Origin: Candidatus Daviesbacteria bacterium
GTDB lineage: Bacteria > Patescibacteriota > Microgenomatia > Daviesbacterales > UBA10151
Length of the DNA stretch: 46,306 bases
Assembly (NCBI GenBank): GCA_016183305.1
Contig: JACPEW010000022.1
Coordinates: 1-46,306, forward strand
Direction of reading: 5' to 3'
Shown: positions 28,263-37,642 of the stretch, one piece after another
Position numbering within the stretch: position 1 is the first letter of the stretch
How the letters are laid out: each line of letters begins with the position of its first letter
Position numbers and translations under genes: made by a program
The notes under the pieces: model-generated
The model's input: the letters and a program-made list of their open reading frames with translations, nothing else
Databases searched by the model: none
What the model was told of the DNA's origin: nothing

Positions 28263-29516
28263 GATTTGTTCAAACTTATCTTTAGTCTTAAAAGGCCCAA
28301 TAACTTGCAAATTGTATTTTTCTTTTACAAATAACTCTTTTGCCAAATCTTGAACATCTTTTTTAGTAATCTTATCAATCTTTTTTAAGACTGCATCAAA
28401 AGTTGTGATTTTCCTATCCAAAACAAAAGTAGTGCCAAAATATTCTGCCAAGAAATTAGTTGATTCTTCCTGGAGGGCTAGTCTGCCTCTAATCATCTCT
28501 TTGGCTTTTTTCAACTCATCATCTGTCACTTTCTCTGATATCAAAAGCTGAAGTTCTGCTAAAATTACCTCCAAACCGTCATAAACTTTTTCTAATTTTA
28601 AACCGGCATAAACAGTAAAAGAACCTGTATCTTTATAGCTGCTGTGCTGGGCACTGACATGATAAGCCAGACCCCGGCGTTCCCTGACTTGAATAAATAA
28701 CCTGGAAGACATACCCTCTCCTAAAATAGCTCCTAAGATCCGGGCAATATAGCGTTTATCATTATCCCGGTCAAAACCCTCCATCCCTAAAACTAAATTA
28801 GCCTGATCAGTTACTTTATGGAATACATCAACTTTTGCTTTAGTTTGTTTTTGCTTTTTATATGGTTTAAAAGGGTATTTTGATCTTGTAGGCAAATCTA
28901 AAAAATACTCCTGAGCAATTTCTTCTATATTGTCTGGTAAGTTTCCAACATAAACTAAAGCCATATTATCTGGAGCATATAAAGAGTCCATATAAGAAAA
29001 CATCTGCGGACGGTTAATTGAAGCTACTGTTTTTTCATCTCCTCCAATATCCCAACCTAATGGTTGATCACCGTATTGTAATCTTTCATATAATTCCCAG
29101 ACGTATCTTGCTGGATTATCCCTGTACATCCTAAGCTCCTCTACTATTACTCCTTTTTCCCTCTTAATTTCTTCTTCTGTTAAAAGAGATTCTTTAATCA
29201 TTGAAGAAAGCAGATCAGAGGCTAATTTAATGTGCTTGGCTGCGGATTTAATCCAGTAATAGGTTACTTCTTTATCTGTGGCAGCATTATTAACTGCACC
29301 AATACTATCAACCATGGTGGCAATTTTTTCTGCTGAAGGAAATTTTGTGGATCCTTTGAAAAACATGTGTTCTAAAAAGTGAGAAATCCCATTAGTTTTT
29401 CTTGTTTCATACCTGGAACCAGCCCCTACTGCTACTAAAGTAGTTAAAGAATCAAGATGGGGTAAATCAATAGTTATCAGAGTCAAACCATTTGCTAATG
29501 TTTTAATTTTATGCAT
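28251..29516 (-). CDS. M16 family zinc peptidase (processing peptidase-like)
   Basis: GISHFLEHMFFKGS (HxxEH) and EKGVIVEELRMYRDNP. Confidence 0.93.
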   Translation of the reverse strand: MHKIKTLANGLTLITIDLPHLDSLTTLVAVGAGSRYETRKTNGISHFLEHMFFKGSTKFPSAEKIATMVDSIGAVNNAATDKEVTYYWIKSAAKHIKLASDLLSSMIKESLLTEEEIKREKGVIVEELRMYRDNPARYVWELYERLQYGDQPLGWDIGGDEKTVASINRPQMFSYMDSLYAPDNMALVYVGNLPDNIEEIAQEYFLDLPTRSKYPFKPYKKQKQTKAKVDVFHKVTDQANLVLGMEGFDRDNDKRYIARILGAILGEGMSSRLFIQVRERRGLAYHVSAQHSSYKDTGSFTVYAGLKLEKVYDGLEVILAELQLLISEKVTDDELKKAKEMIRGRLALQEESTNFLAEYFGTTFVLDRKITTFDAVLKKIDKITKKDVQDLAKELFVKEKYNLQVIGPFKTKDKFEQILSS

Positions 29517-30174
29517 TTTTAATATGTTTTAATATTTCTTCCACTGTTTCTTGCTGGGTCAAATTTGAATTATCAATTATAACTGCATCCTCAGGAACCC
29601 TCAAGGGTGAGACTGCTCTGGTAGAGTCTGCTTGATCTCTTTTTTCCATATCTTGTAAAACCATTTCATATATTATATGAGGATCCTTTTCTACTAATTG
29701 CTTGAACCGCCTTTCTGCTCTAATTTTAATATCAGCAGTTAAATAAAATTTATGTTTAGCATTAGGAAAGATTTCTGAACCAATATCCCTGCCTGTCATC
29801 ACAGTATTATAAGAATTTACTAATCTATATTGGATCACTTTAGTTGCCTCTCTAACCTCCCCGATTGCAGCAATAATGGGCACCAATTTAGTTACTTCTG
29901 GATCATGCAAATGATCAGTAATATCATCACCGTCAACCATAAATCTTGCTTCATGATCTTGGGTTTTTGTCTCTAATTTCAGGTTTTTAAAAACTTCAAC
30001 AATCTTTTCTTTATCAGTTAAAGGAATATTATTCCGCAAAACCATAATACTGCCAGCGCGGTAAATTGAACCAGAATCAATATATTGATAACCTAATTTT
30101 TGGGCCAATAAAAATCCGACACTGTTTTTACCTGAAGATGTCGGACCGTCAATAGTTATAACTTCTGTTTCCAC
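29509..30174 (-). CDS. cmk: cytidylate kinase (GTG start)
   Basis: ITIDGPTSSGKNSVGFLLAQKLGYQYIDSGSIYRA, TGRDIGSEIFPNAKHKFYLTADIKIRAERR. Confidence 0.95.
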   Translation of the reverse strand: METEVITIDGPTSSGKNSVGFLLAQKLGYQYIDSGSIYRAGSIMVLRNNIPLTDKEKIVEVFKNLKLETKTQDHEARFMVDGDDITDHLHDPEVTKLVPIIAAIGEVREATKVIQYRLVNSYNTVMTGRDIGSEIFPNAKHKFYLTADIKIRAERRFKQLVEKDPHIIYEMVLQDMEKRDQADSTRAVSPLRVPEDAVIIDNSNLTQQETVEEILKHIKNA

Positions 30175-30202
30175 AAGGATCTAGTTTACCATACTGAAGC
30201 AT

Positions 30203-31588
30203 TTACTGTAATGGCTTTACTTTGGAACCAGAGGAGGTATCTTCTACTTCAAAGCCTAATTTTTTGATCTCATGGCGGAGTTTATCTGACTCTTTAAAAT
30301 CACCAGAATTCCTTGCTTGTTCTCTTTTATGGACTAATCTCATTACTTCTTTAGGCGCTTCTATTTGTTTGCCTAAATACTCATCTAATTTAAGCCCTAA
30401 AACATTATCCATCTCCAAAATAGTTTTTGCTTTAGCAGAAGTTGGATAATCAGATTTAACCAGTTCCCATAAAACTGCAAGAGCTTGCGGGGTATTAAGA
30501 TCATTTTCTAGAACTTGCCTAAACCTTTGCTCATATTCTGCACACCCTACTTTTGGCTGCTCCCAACCTCTTATCTCGTGCCTCAAATTATTCAAAGCAT
30601 TTTGGGCAGCTTCTAAAGATTTCCAGGTAAAATTTAACTCATCCCGCCAGTGGGCTGTTAAGAATAGATATCTTAAAGCTAATAACTCAAAACCCTTTCC
30701 TATAATCTCATCAATTCTATAATAATTCTTTTTGGATTTGCTCATTTTTTCTCCATCTACTTGCAGGAAATTATGATGGACCCAAATCTGCACAAAAGGC
30801 TTACCAGTAGCTGCTTCTGATTGCGCTATCTCATTTGTATGATGGACTGGAATATGATCTATCCCTCCTGTATGAATATCAAAAGAATCTCCTAAGTATT
30901 CCATACTCATTGCAGAACACTCAATATGCCAGCCAGGAAATCCTTCTCCCCAGGGAGATGGCCATCTCATACTATGATCAGCAAAATGTCCTACAGTAAA
31001 AAACCACAAAGCAAAGTCTTGGGGGTTTTTCTTTTGTTTATCAACCACCACATCTTGCCTTGCTCCTGCTTCTTTTTCTTCTAACTTTTGTCCTGATAGT
31101 TTTGTGTAGTTTGGGAATTTAGAAATATCAAAATAAATTGCTTGGTTTGTTTGATAAGTAAAACCATTTTTTTCTAACTTGTGGATTAATTTAATTTGCT
31201 CTTTTATATGGTCTGTTGCTTTAGCTACAATATTGGGTCTTTTAATATTGACTGTTTCAACAGATTTCCAAAAATAATCCTCATAAAATTTTGCTATTTC
31301 CCAAACAGTCCTGCCAGACTCCCTGGCTCCTTTTTCTATCTTATCCTCACCAGAATCCTCATCAGAAACCAAATGCCCCACATCAGTAATATTCATCACA
31401 TGTTTAACTTCAAACCCTTCAGTTTCTAAAACTCTTCTTAAAATATCATCACCTACATATTTTCTTAAATGGCCAATATGAGTATAGTCATAGACTGTTG
31501 GCCCACAGGCATACATCCCAACATGAGGTGGGTTAATTGGACTGAATTCTTCTATCCTACGCGATAAGGTGTTATATAGTTTTAACAT
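30203..31588 (-). CDS. cysS: cysteinyl-tRNA synthetase
   Basis: [69 protein letters not shown]. Confidence 0.97.
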   Translation of the reverse strand: MLKLYNTLSRRIEEFSPINPPHVGMYACGPTVYDYTHIGHLRKYVGDDILRRVLETEGFEVKHVMNITDVGHLVSDEDSGEDKIEKGARESGRTVWEIAKFYEDYFWKSVETVNIKRPNIVAKATDHIKEQIKLIHKLEKNGFTYQTNQAIYFDISKFPNYTKLSGQKLEEKEAGARQDVVVDKQKKNPQDFALWFFTVGHFADHSMRWPSPWGEGFPGWHIECSAMSMEYLGDSFDIHTGGIDHIPVHHTNEIAQSEAATGKPFVQIWVHHNFLQVDGEKMSKSKKNYYRIDEIIGKGFELLALRYLFLTAHWRDELNFTWKSLEAAQNALNNLRHEIRGWEQPKVGCAEYEQRFRQVLENDLNTPQALAVLWELVKSDYPTSAKAKTILEMDNVLGLKLDEYLGKQIEAPKEVMRLVHKREQARNSGDFKESDKLRHEIKKLGFEVEDTSSGSKVKPLQ

Positions 31589-31590
31589 AA

Positions 31591-31696
31591 CTCAAAATTC
31601 AAAACTCAAGGCTCAAAACTTAAACTTAAAACCTAAAACTAATTTAGTTTTTACTTTTGAGTTGCAGCTTTGACATTTGACATTTGAGTTTTGAGT
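31591..31696. repeat. two opposed heptamer arrays forming an inverted repeat upstream of cysS
   Basis: CTCAAAA TTCAAAA CTCAAGG CTCAAAA CTTAAAC TTAAAAC CTAAAAC (31591-31639), opposed by TTTGAGT ... TTTGACA TTTGACA TTTGAGT TTTGAGT (31656-31696). Confidence 0.85.
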
Positions 31697-31701
31697 TTCC
31701 A

Positions 31702-32109
31702 CTATCCTCCTACCCCTCTTTTAATTTCAGCCTTTCCAGCATAAACTATTGCTGGATTAATTGGTTGTTTTTTCTTTTCTTCTTTTTCCATTTCAGCTAC
31801 TTGCTCCTCTTGTTGCTGAGCTTGCAATCTTTGCTGCTCTTTTTGTTTATTTTCCATTCTGACTTTTTGTTGAGCTACTGTCAAATCACTTAACCATCTT
31901 CTGGTATAAGCAAGTTGTTTTTGTCTGTCTATTTCTTTTTGCTGGTCTTCTTGTTGTTTTTGTTGGAGTTGTTGAGGAGTAAGTTGGGGTGATGTGGCAG
32001 ACTGGATCCCTTGCTCAATAGCTTCTCCTACTGAGTCTTTTATATCCTGTACTACTTCTCCACCTGTTTGTTCTATCTCATCCTGAAATTTTCCAATTAC
32101 ATTAGCCAT
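31702..32109 (-). CDS. Gln-rich coiled-coil protein of unknown function
   Basis: 135 aa; PQQLQQKQQEDQQKEIDRQKQ ... KEQQRLQAQQQEEQVAEMEKEEKKK. Confidence 0.65.
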   Translation of the reverse strand: MANVIGKFQDEIEQTGGEVVQDIKDSVGEAIEQGIQSATSPQLTPQQLQQKQQEDQQKEIDRQKQLAYTRRWLSDLTVAQQKVRMENKQKEQQRLQAQQQEEQVAEMEKEEKKKQPINPAIVYAGKAEIKRGVGG

Positions 32110-32130
32110 AAATATATTCTAGCACAAGCT

Positions 32131-32179
32131 CACCCCGGAGGTGAAGCTAAGCTGTCGCCTGGATCACACCTCCGGGGTG
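32131..32179. repeat. intergenic palindromic element related to the purL 34-nt palindromes
   Basis: CACCCCGGAGGTG (32131-32143) and CACCTCCGGGGTG (32167-32179), perfect 13-bp arms, 23-nt loop, no T-run. Confidence 0.85.
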
Positions 32180-32182
32180 TGG

Positions 32183-32776
32183 CTAGTACTCTTTTCTTCC
32201 CTCTAATGCTCTTGATAAAGTTGTTTCGTCTGCATACTCTAAATCTGACCCAACCGGTAAACCTCTTGCAATCCTGGTAACTTTTACTCCTAAAGGAGAA
32301 ATTAATCTTTGGATATACATAGCAGTAGCTTCCCCTTCCATGGTTGGATTAGTGGCTAAAATTATTTCCTTTACTTTATCATCCTTAAGTCTTGGCAATA
32401 ATTCTCTAATATGAATTTCTGAAGGACCAATGTTTTCCAAAGGGGAAATCACTCCATGCAGGACATGATAAAGACCTTTAAAATTAGCTTTTTCTAAAGC
32501 TAAGACATCTAGAGGATTTTCCACTACTGCTATTACTTCTTTATCCCTGGAAGGATCGGCACAAATTTGGCAAGGATTTTGCTCTCCAATATTAAAACAA
32601 ATAGAACAAATCTTTGTTTTCTCCTTCATTCCTATTGCTGACTCAGCTAAAGCCTTAGCTTCTTCTATTGGGGCATTGAGAAGATAATAAGTTAACCTCT
32701 GAGCAGTCTTAGGCCCAATCCCAGGTAATCTTTCAAAAGCCTCTATTAGATTTTGAACTGACTTTGGAATTTGCAT
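32183..32776 (-). CDS. recR: recombination protein RecR
   Basis: LPGIGPKTAQRLTYYLL, CSICFNIGEQNPCQICADPSRD zinc motif, Toprim VVENPLDVLALE, ATNPTMEGEATAMYI. Confidence 0.96.
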   Translation of the reverse strand: MQIPKSVQNLIEAFERLPGIGPKTAQRLTYYLLNAPIEEAKALAESAIGMKEKTKICSICFNIGEQNPCQICADPSRDKEVIAVVENPLDVLALEKANFKGLYHVLHGVISPLENIGPSEIHIRELLPRLKDDKVKEIILATNPTMEGEATAMYIQRLISPLGVKVTRIARGLPVGSDLEYADETTLSRALEGRKEY

Positions 32777-32826
32777 ACCCTGAAGCCAATTTTACCAAAA
32801 TGCAGAGTACTATACTATGTGCAGGC

Positions 32827-33105
32827 TTACACCCCCGGGATACCCATACCACCCATCATGGGTTTCATCTCATCAGCAGCAACTTTTTGAGACTGTTTTA
32901 AAGCCTCATTAACAGCTTCTGTAATTTTATTAAAATCCTGCTCCCCTGAGATAAAAATTACTTTTTGATCTGCAGTCATCACTACTGTTACACCTTTATG
33001 CTCAACTGTGATTTTAATCTGAGCAAGTTTTTTTTGCAGCTCCATTGCCTGATCTCTCATCTTTTTGAGATCCCCCAGCTGTTTTAAATTATCCATCAGT
33101 CCCAT
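32827..33105 (-). CDS. YbaB/EbfC-family nucleoid-associated protein
   Basis: 92 aa; LKKMRDQAMELQKKLAQIKITVEHKGVTVVMTADQKV. Confidence 0.88.
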   Translation of the reverse strand: MGLMDNLKQLGDLKKMRDQAMELQKKLAQIKITVEHKGVTVVMTADQKVIFISGEQDFNKITEAVNEALKQSQKVAADEMKPMMGGMGIPGV

Positions 33106-33170
33106 AAATACTATTATATAATAATTGTCATTCTTGTAAAAGACATTACTTAGAATTGTCTTTACGAATT

Positions 33171-33887
33171 CTATATTGAGAGTTTCCTGAGTAAGTTTAA
33201 CAAAATCATTCTATTTTCTACTGAATCAGTCACAAAACCGCTTACAATTAGGTTAGCTTTACTAAAATTCCAGTATTTATCTATAAAAGGCTTTACGAGA
33301 TTGATATCAAGGCTTTTAACCAATTCAATATAATCTTCTGTAGACACAACTCCTTTATTCATCAAAGCTTCTCTCATCATCCCTAAGACATAATCAGGAC
33401 GATCATCGTCTATCAAAACTCGGTTAATATGATGATTCTTGGCTGATTCGTACTCTTCTTCAGTCGGGCCAAAAGCTTTCAGATAAAGTAACGATTGGAT
33501 AATAGCATCAACCACTCTAAATAGATTCTGGGGGTCTGTTTGAGTTGTAATATCTATGTAACCAAACAACTGGTAGCGAACCGACTCCATTGTTACCTCG
33601 TAAACTAAGCCAGTATCATATCTTAATACTTTACGAAGCCGGCTATTAGGACTACCTGTCATAATTCTCTTTAGCAGCTGCTGGATTATACAATCTTGTA
33701 GTTCTACTTCTTTATAGGATCCAGGGAAAGTTAACGCAATCCTACAGGTCTTCACTCTCGGTATTGGTGAAAAGAAAACCGCTAAATCAGAAAAGCTACT
33801 ATTATCAAAATGAGGATAACCTTTAAACTTTTTATCTGAAGAGTATTTATTAAAATAATTCCCAACCAAATTTTTTATATACCACAA
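33171..33887 (-). pseudogene. C-terminal remnant of an M16 peptidase-like protein, no HxxEH domain
   Basis: RIALTFPGSYKE, GSPNSRLRKVLRYDTGLVYEVT, TEEEYESAKNHHINRVLIDDDRPDYVLGMM resemble the M16 C-terminal half. The ORF opens only about 5 codons before its TTG start. Confidence 0.65.
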
Positions 33888-35473
33888 AACCTGGAAATCA
33901 AACTACAGATAACCAGAAGGCTCAAGCAAAAGAAGCTGACAGGACAAACAACCAACCACATCAAGAAACTATCTCCCCTAGAGACAGATGGAGAGCTGCT
34001 GAACAACAAGATCAACATAGAGAAGCACAAGGACAACAAGAACTTGGAAACTTGCAATCAGAAGGAGAAAGATTAGCTTCTCTAGTATACACCCCTGAGG
34101 GACAACAACAGGTGGCTCAAGTAAAAACAACCATAACTCAAATCGTGGATGCAACTACAAAACAACCTAAGCTTGAAACTGTTCATCCTGGTTTTGATCG
34201 TTCGCCAGTTGCGATTGCTGAAGTTAGACAACGAAACGAACAATTATTGCAAGCATGGCAACAAAGAAAAACAGCTAGAATTGAAGCATTATTAAGAGGA
34301 GAGACTATGACTCATTTAGAAGCTAATGCTTATTTAGCCCAAATTCTTAACCGAGAACCTCTACCTACTAGAGATATCGAGGAAAGTAATAAAAGGCAGA
34401 ACTTGCTAGATCAGTTTAACAGACAAAGGCAAGTTATTGGTCGAATGCTTCTATACCGAGATAGTGAACAGTTACCAATAGGAAGTAGATATCTATTAGT
34501 AAATGCAAAGCGACTAAAATTTTACAAGATTAGTACAAATGAAGCCCAAATAAGTTTTGCGAAAGGCTGGGATGGAACAAAAAATAGCTTACAAGAAAAA
34601 AGTACCAACCCTAATCATGTTACTTCTTCAGAGGCAAGAATAATCTTAGAACAACTTAATTCAGTGCAACAGACAGGCACGGCTCTTAATAACTTACTGC
34701 ATGAACCGGTTCAGTTTAGTACTTACAGTGAAGCAATAGCCAATTTTGTCAGATTTAGAGCTAGAATTGGTGAAAGATTATTCTTAGGTACTAACCATGA
34801 ACACAGTCAAGCTGAAATGCAGTTTATTGATTCATATATAGAAGATATTGTTAATCGACATATTACAGTAGTTTTTATTGAACAAGGAGGACTAACCGCT
34901 AAAGATAACCTCGATCGATGGCTTTATGAAAATGGATACACTCAAACAGCTAATACTGTTGTTGGTGAACTATCTCATTTAGCTCAGGATTTAAGCTCCA
35001 AAGGAATACGTGTATTGAACATGGATTTAAGATTTAATCCCTCTGCCCTACCCTTTGCCTTGAAAAGATTCGGCCTAGAAAGAACTATACGAGATTTAAA
35101 TTGGGATCTTAGTTTTAAAGCTGCCAGCTTCTTAAATGCAGATACTGCTCAGATGGATCAAAACAGAATTCCCGAGATTATTACCCGGCTAATAATACAA
35201 GCGGGGGGGCAGACAACTCAAGAACAGGTAGCATCACTAATCCAAGGCAGAGACTGGACTAATGATGATTACTTTACTGATTCTGACAGGGAAGAATATA
35301 TGGCAAATATTATTCAAGGAGAAAAGATAGCAGTAGCAGCACATAGTGCTCACGCTAGTGCCTTACTTGCCAGACTGCACGGAAATCAGCAAGTAGATAA
35401 CCTAAATATATCTACTGACTTAAACAAAATAGATAGAGTGGTTGCTGAAACAAAGAGGAGAAGTAGTAATTAG
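33854..35473 (+). CDS. uncharacterised protein with possible TraB/ChaN/erythromycin-esterase (Tiki-like) fold; 5' end apparently truncated
   Basis: Frame open from 33854 with no ATG/GTG before TTG 34052. Upstream codons read TKPGNQTTDNQKAQAKEADRTNNQPHQETISPRDRWRAAEQQ. Motifs ERLFLGTNHEHSQAEMQFIDSYIEDIV, HITVVFIEQGG, DREEYMANIIQGEKIAVAAHSAHASALL. Confidence 0.55.
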   Translation, partial: NNSQPNFLYTTKPGNQTTDNQKAQAKEADRTNNQPHQETISPRDRWRAAEQQDQHREAQGQQELGNLQSEGERLASLVYTPEGQQQVAQVKTTITQIVDATTKQPKLETVHPGFDRSPVAIAEVRQRNEQLLQAWQQRKTARIEALLRGETMTHLEANAYLAQILNREPLPTRDIEESNKRQNLLDQFNRQRQVIGRMLLYRDSEQLPIGSRYLLVNAKRLKFYKISTNEAQISFAKGWDGTKNSLQEKSTNPNHVTSSEARIILEQLNSVQQTGTALNNLLHEPVQFSTYSEAIANFVRFRARIGERLFLGTNHEHSQAEMQFIDSYIEDIVNRHITVVFIEQGGLTAKDNLDRWLYENGYTQTANTVVGELSHLAQDLSSKGIRVLNMDLRFNPSALPFALKRFGLERTIRDLNWDLSFKAASFLNADTAQMDQNRIPEIITRLIIQAGGQTTQEQVASLIQGRDWTNDDYFTDSDREEYMANIIQGEKIAVAAHSAHASALLARLHGNQQVDNLNISTDLNKIDRVVAETKRRSSN

Positions 35474-36306
35474 GATCTACTGGCTGACTCCACCACATTC
35501 CTCAGTAAACAGGCAATTGTTAAAGGCCCAATTCCACCAATGGTAGGACAGTATAATTTGGCTTTTTGAGAAACAGATTCTTCTTCAATATCACCATAAA
35601 TCTTTTGTTCCCCATCAACATCTTCTTTACCCACTCCTACCCCAATCACAAAACTTCCCTCCTTAATTTTATCCCCAGTAATAATATATTTTCTACCTGT
35701 AGCAGAAATTATTACATCAGCATTTTTAATAAGTTCCTCGGGATTTTCTGTTTTAGAATCAATCAAATTAAATGGTATTTGCTTTTCTGTTAACAAATCC
35801 CTGGTAGGTCCACCAGCAGTCCTGCCTTTCCCCAAAAGTACTATTTTTTTACCTTCTAAAAATTCTTCTGTGGAAGAGAATCCTTCTAATTTAGCAAAAG
35901 CTCCCAGCATTTCCCAAATCCCCAAAGCAGTAGCTCCTCTAAATTTGGAATCTGGTAAAAATCCATCCACATCTTTTTCTGGCCTTACTAAACTAGCCAA
36001 AGAGGCAAAATCCCAAGTTTCAAAAACAGGGTATTGGATAATTATCCCATGAACGCTGGGATCATTATCCAATGTTTGTAAAGTCTCCTTACATTTTTCC
36101 AACTCATGACCCTGGAATTGATAAAGATCTGCTATTACTCCCACTTTCTGAGCAGCTTTAATCTTTCTATTAACATAAATTTTAGAAGCGGGGTTGTCTC
36201 CTGCTAAAATAATGGCTAATTTGGGGCTTAAAGATTGTTCCGCAATTTCCTTTTGCAGGCTTTCTAAAATTTTATCTGCAACTTCTTTTCCGCTTACTTT
36301 CATCAT
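35470..36306 (-). CDS. folD: methylene-THF dehydrogenase / methenyl-THF cyclohydrolase
   Basis: DNPASKIYVNRKIKAAQKVGV, GIIIQYPVF, KDVDGFLPDS, GKGRTAGGPTRDLL, GVGVGKEDVDGEQ. Confidence 0.94.
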   Translation of the reverse strand: MMKVSGKEVADKILESLQKEIAEQSLSPKLAIILAGDNPASKIYVNRKIKAAQKVGVIADLYQFQGHELEKCKETLQTLDNDPSVHGIIIQYPVFETWDFASLASLVRPEKDVDGFLPDSKFRGATALGIWEMLGAFAKLEGFSSTEEFLEGKKIVLLGKGRTAGGPTRDLLTEKQIPFNLIDSKTENPEELIKNADVIISATGRKYIITGDKIKEGSFVIGVGVGKEDVDGEQKIYGDIEEESVSQKAKLYCPTIGGIGPLTIACLLRNVVESASRS

Positions 36307-37592
36307 TTAATTCCTGGAACCGGGAATCTTCCAGTAAATTGTTCTATTTCCTTCCTAATTTGCTCGAGGTTTTTGTTTTTACTCAAGTTTACTTTAACCT
36401 CTTTAATAAAGTCTTTTCTTTTATCCTGCTCTTTTGGTAAATCCAAACCTCTAATTTCTTCTAAAGCTCTTTTAATCCAGCCAGCAATTTTAATCATATC
36501 TTTCTCCTTCATTCCTCTGGTAGTTAAAGCTGGTGTACCTAGCCTAATACCTGATGGATAAAAAGGAGAAGCAGGTTCACCTGGAATAGTATTTTTATTT
36601 ACTGTAATCCCAGCTGCTTCTAAAGCAAACTGTGCTTGATAACCCATTCCATAACCATATTTAGTTAAGGATAACAGGATTAAGTGTGTTTCTGAAACAG
36701 TCCCTAACTCTTTTGCTAATACTGCTGCATTCTTAGCAACCTGAACAGCATATTTTTTGAATGAAGGTTTTAATGCCTCTCCTAAAGACACCGCAATAGC
36801 TGCTGTTTGATGATTATGAGGACCACCTTGAATACCTGGAATAATTGCCCTTTCTATTTTTCCTTTAATTTCTGGATCTTTTTTCAAACCTCTATCTGTT
36901 ACCAAAATCATTGCTCCTCTAGGACCTCTTAAGGTTTTATGAGTAGTAGTCATAATAATATCCACAAATGGGACTGGTGAGGGATGAACTCCGCCAATAA
37001 TAAGTCCAGTAATATGTGAACAATCAGCCACCAGGACTGCTCCTACTTTATCAGCAATTGCCCTAAACTTTTTATAATCCAGCTTAAAAGGATATGCCGT
37101 AGTTCCTACCCAGATCATTTTGGGTTTATGTTTTGTAGCTAATTTTTCTAACCCTTCAAAATCTATTTTCCAGTCATCACCAACTGTGTAATTTATAGCT
37201 TTATAGAAAATACTGGAAAAATTTAAGTGAGCCCCATGAGTTAAATGACCCCCCGATGATAGAGCCAATCCCATTACTACATCTTTTGGCTCACAAACTG
37301 CCATAGTTACAGCCATATTAGCTGGAGAACCAGAATAGGATTGGACAAAAGCAACTGGCACACCAAATAGTTTTTTAGCTAAATCCACAGCATAATTTTC
37401 AATTTTATCTATAACTTCATTACCACCATAATATCTTCTGCCAGGAAAACCTTCCGAGTATTTGTTAGTAAGAATGGAACCTAAAGCTTTGAGGACATTT
37501 TCAGAGACATAATTTTCTGAAGGGATCATTTCCAAACCATATTTTTGCCTATAAGCCTCTTCTGCAATTAATTTAAAAACCTTTAATGCCAT
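36303..37592 (-). CDS. glyA: serine hydroxymethyltransferase
   Basis: LEMIPSENYVSENVLKALGSILTNKYSEGFPGRRYYGG, VQSYSGSPANMAV, TTTHKTLRGPRGAMIL. Confidence 0.97.
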   Translation of the reverse strand: MALKVFKLIAEEAYRQKYGLEMIPSENYVSENVLKALGSILTNKYSEGFPGRRYYGGNEVIDKIENYAVDLAKKLFGVPVAFVQSYSGSPANMAVTMAVCEPKDVVMGLALSSGGHLTHGAHLNFSSIFYKAINYTVGDDWKIDFEGLEKLATKHKPKMIWVGTTAYPFKLDYKKFRAIADKVGAVLVADCSHITGLIIGGVHPSPVPFVDIIMTTTHKTLRGPRGAMILVTDRGLKKDPEIKGKIERAIIPGIQGGPHNHQTAAIAVSLGEALKPSFKKYAVQVAKNAAVLAKELGTVSETHLILLSLTKYGYGMGYQAQFALEAAGITVNKNTIPGEPASPFYPSGIRLGTPALTTRGMKEKDMIKIAGWIKRALEEIRGLDLPKEQDKRKDFIKEVKVNLSKNKNLEQIRKEIEQFTGRFPVPGIK

Positions 37593-37642
37593 TTGGATGA
37601 AAGTATTGTTAACTACAAGCCATTATTTTGTCAAGGAGGAAA

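Noticed and set aside
31591-31696. Possible CRISPR-like array upstream of cysS
   Set aside because: The period is 7 nt with no spacers, and no cas genes are present.
32131-32179. Hairpin after recR read as a Rho-independent terminator
   Set aside because: No T-run on either strand and a 23-nt loop; arm similarity to the purL palindromes fits a repeat element better.
33121-33170. Imperfect inverted repeat GTAAAAGACA...TGTCTTTAC between ybaB and the M16 remnant
   Set aside because: Short, A/T-rich, with a bulge and no T-run; cannot be separated from background without computation.
33875-34057. Minus-strand ORF MQVSKFLLSLCFSMLILLFSSSPSVSRGDS..., resembling a signal peptide or small membrane protein
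   Set aside because: It is antisense to the clearly coding Gln/Thr-rich + strand frame; the hydrophobicity is a by-product of the complementary codons.
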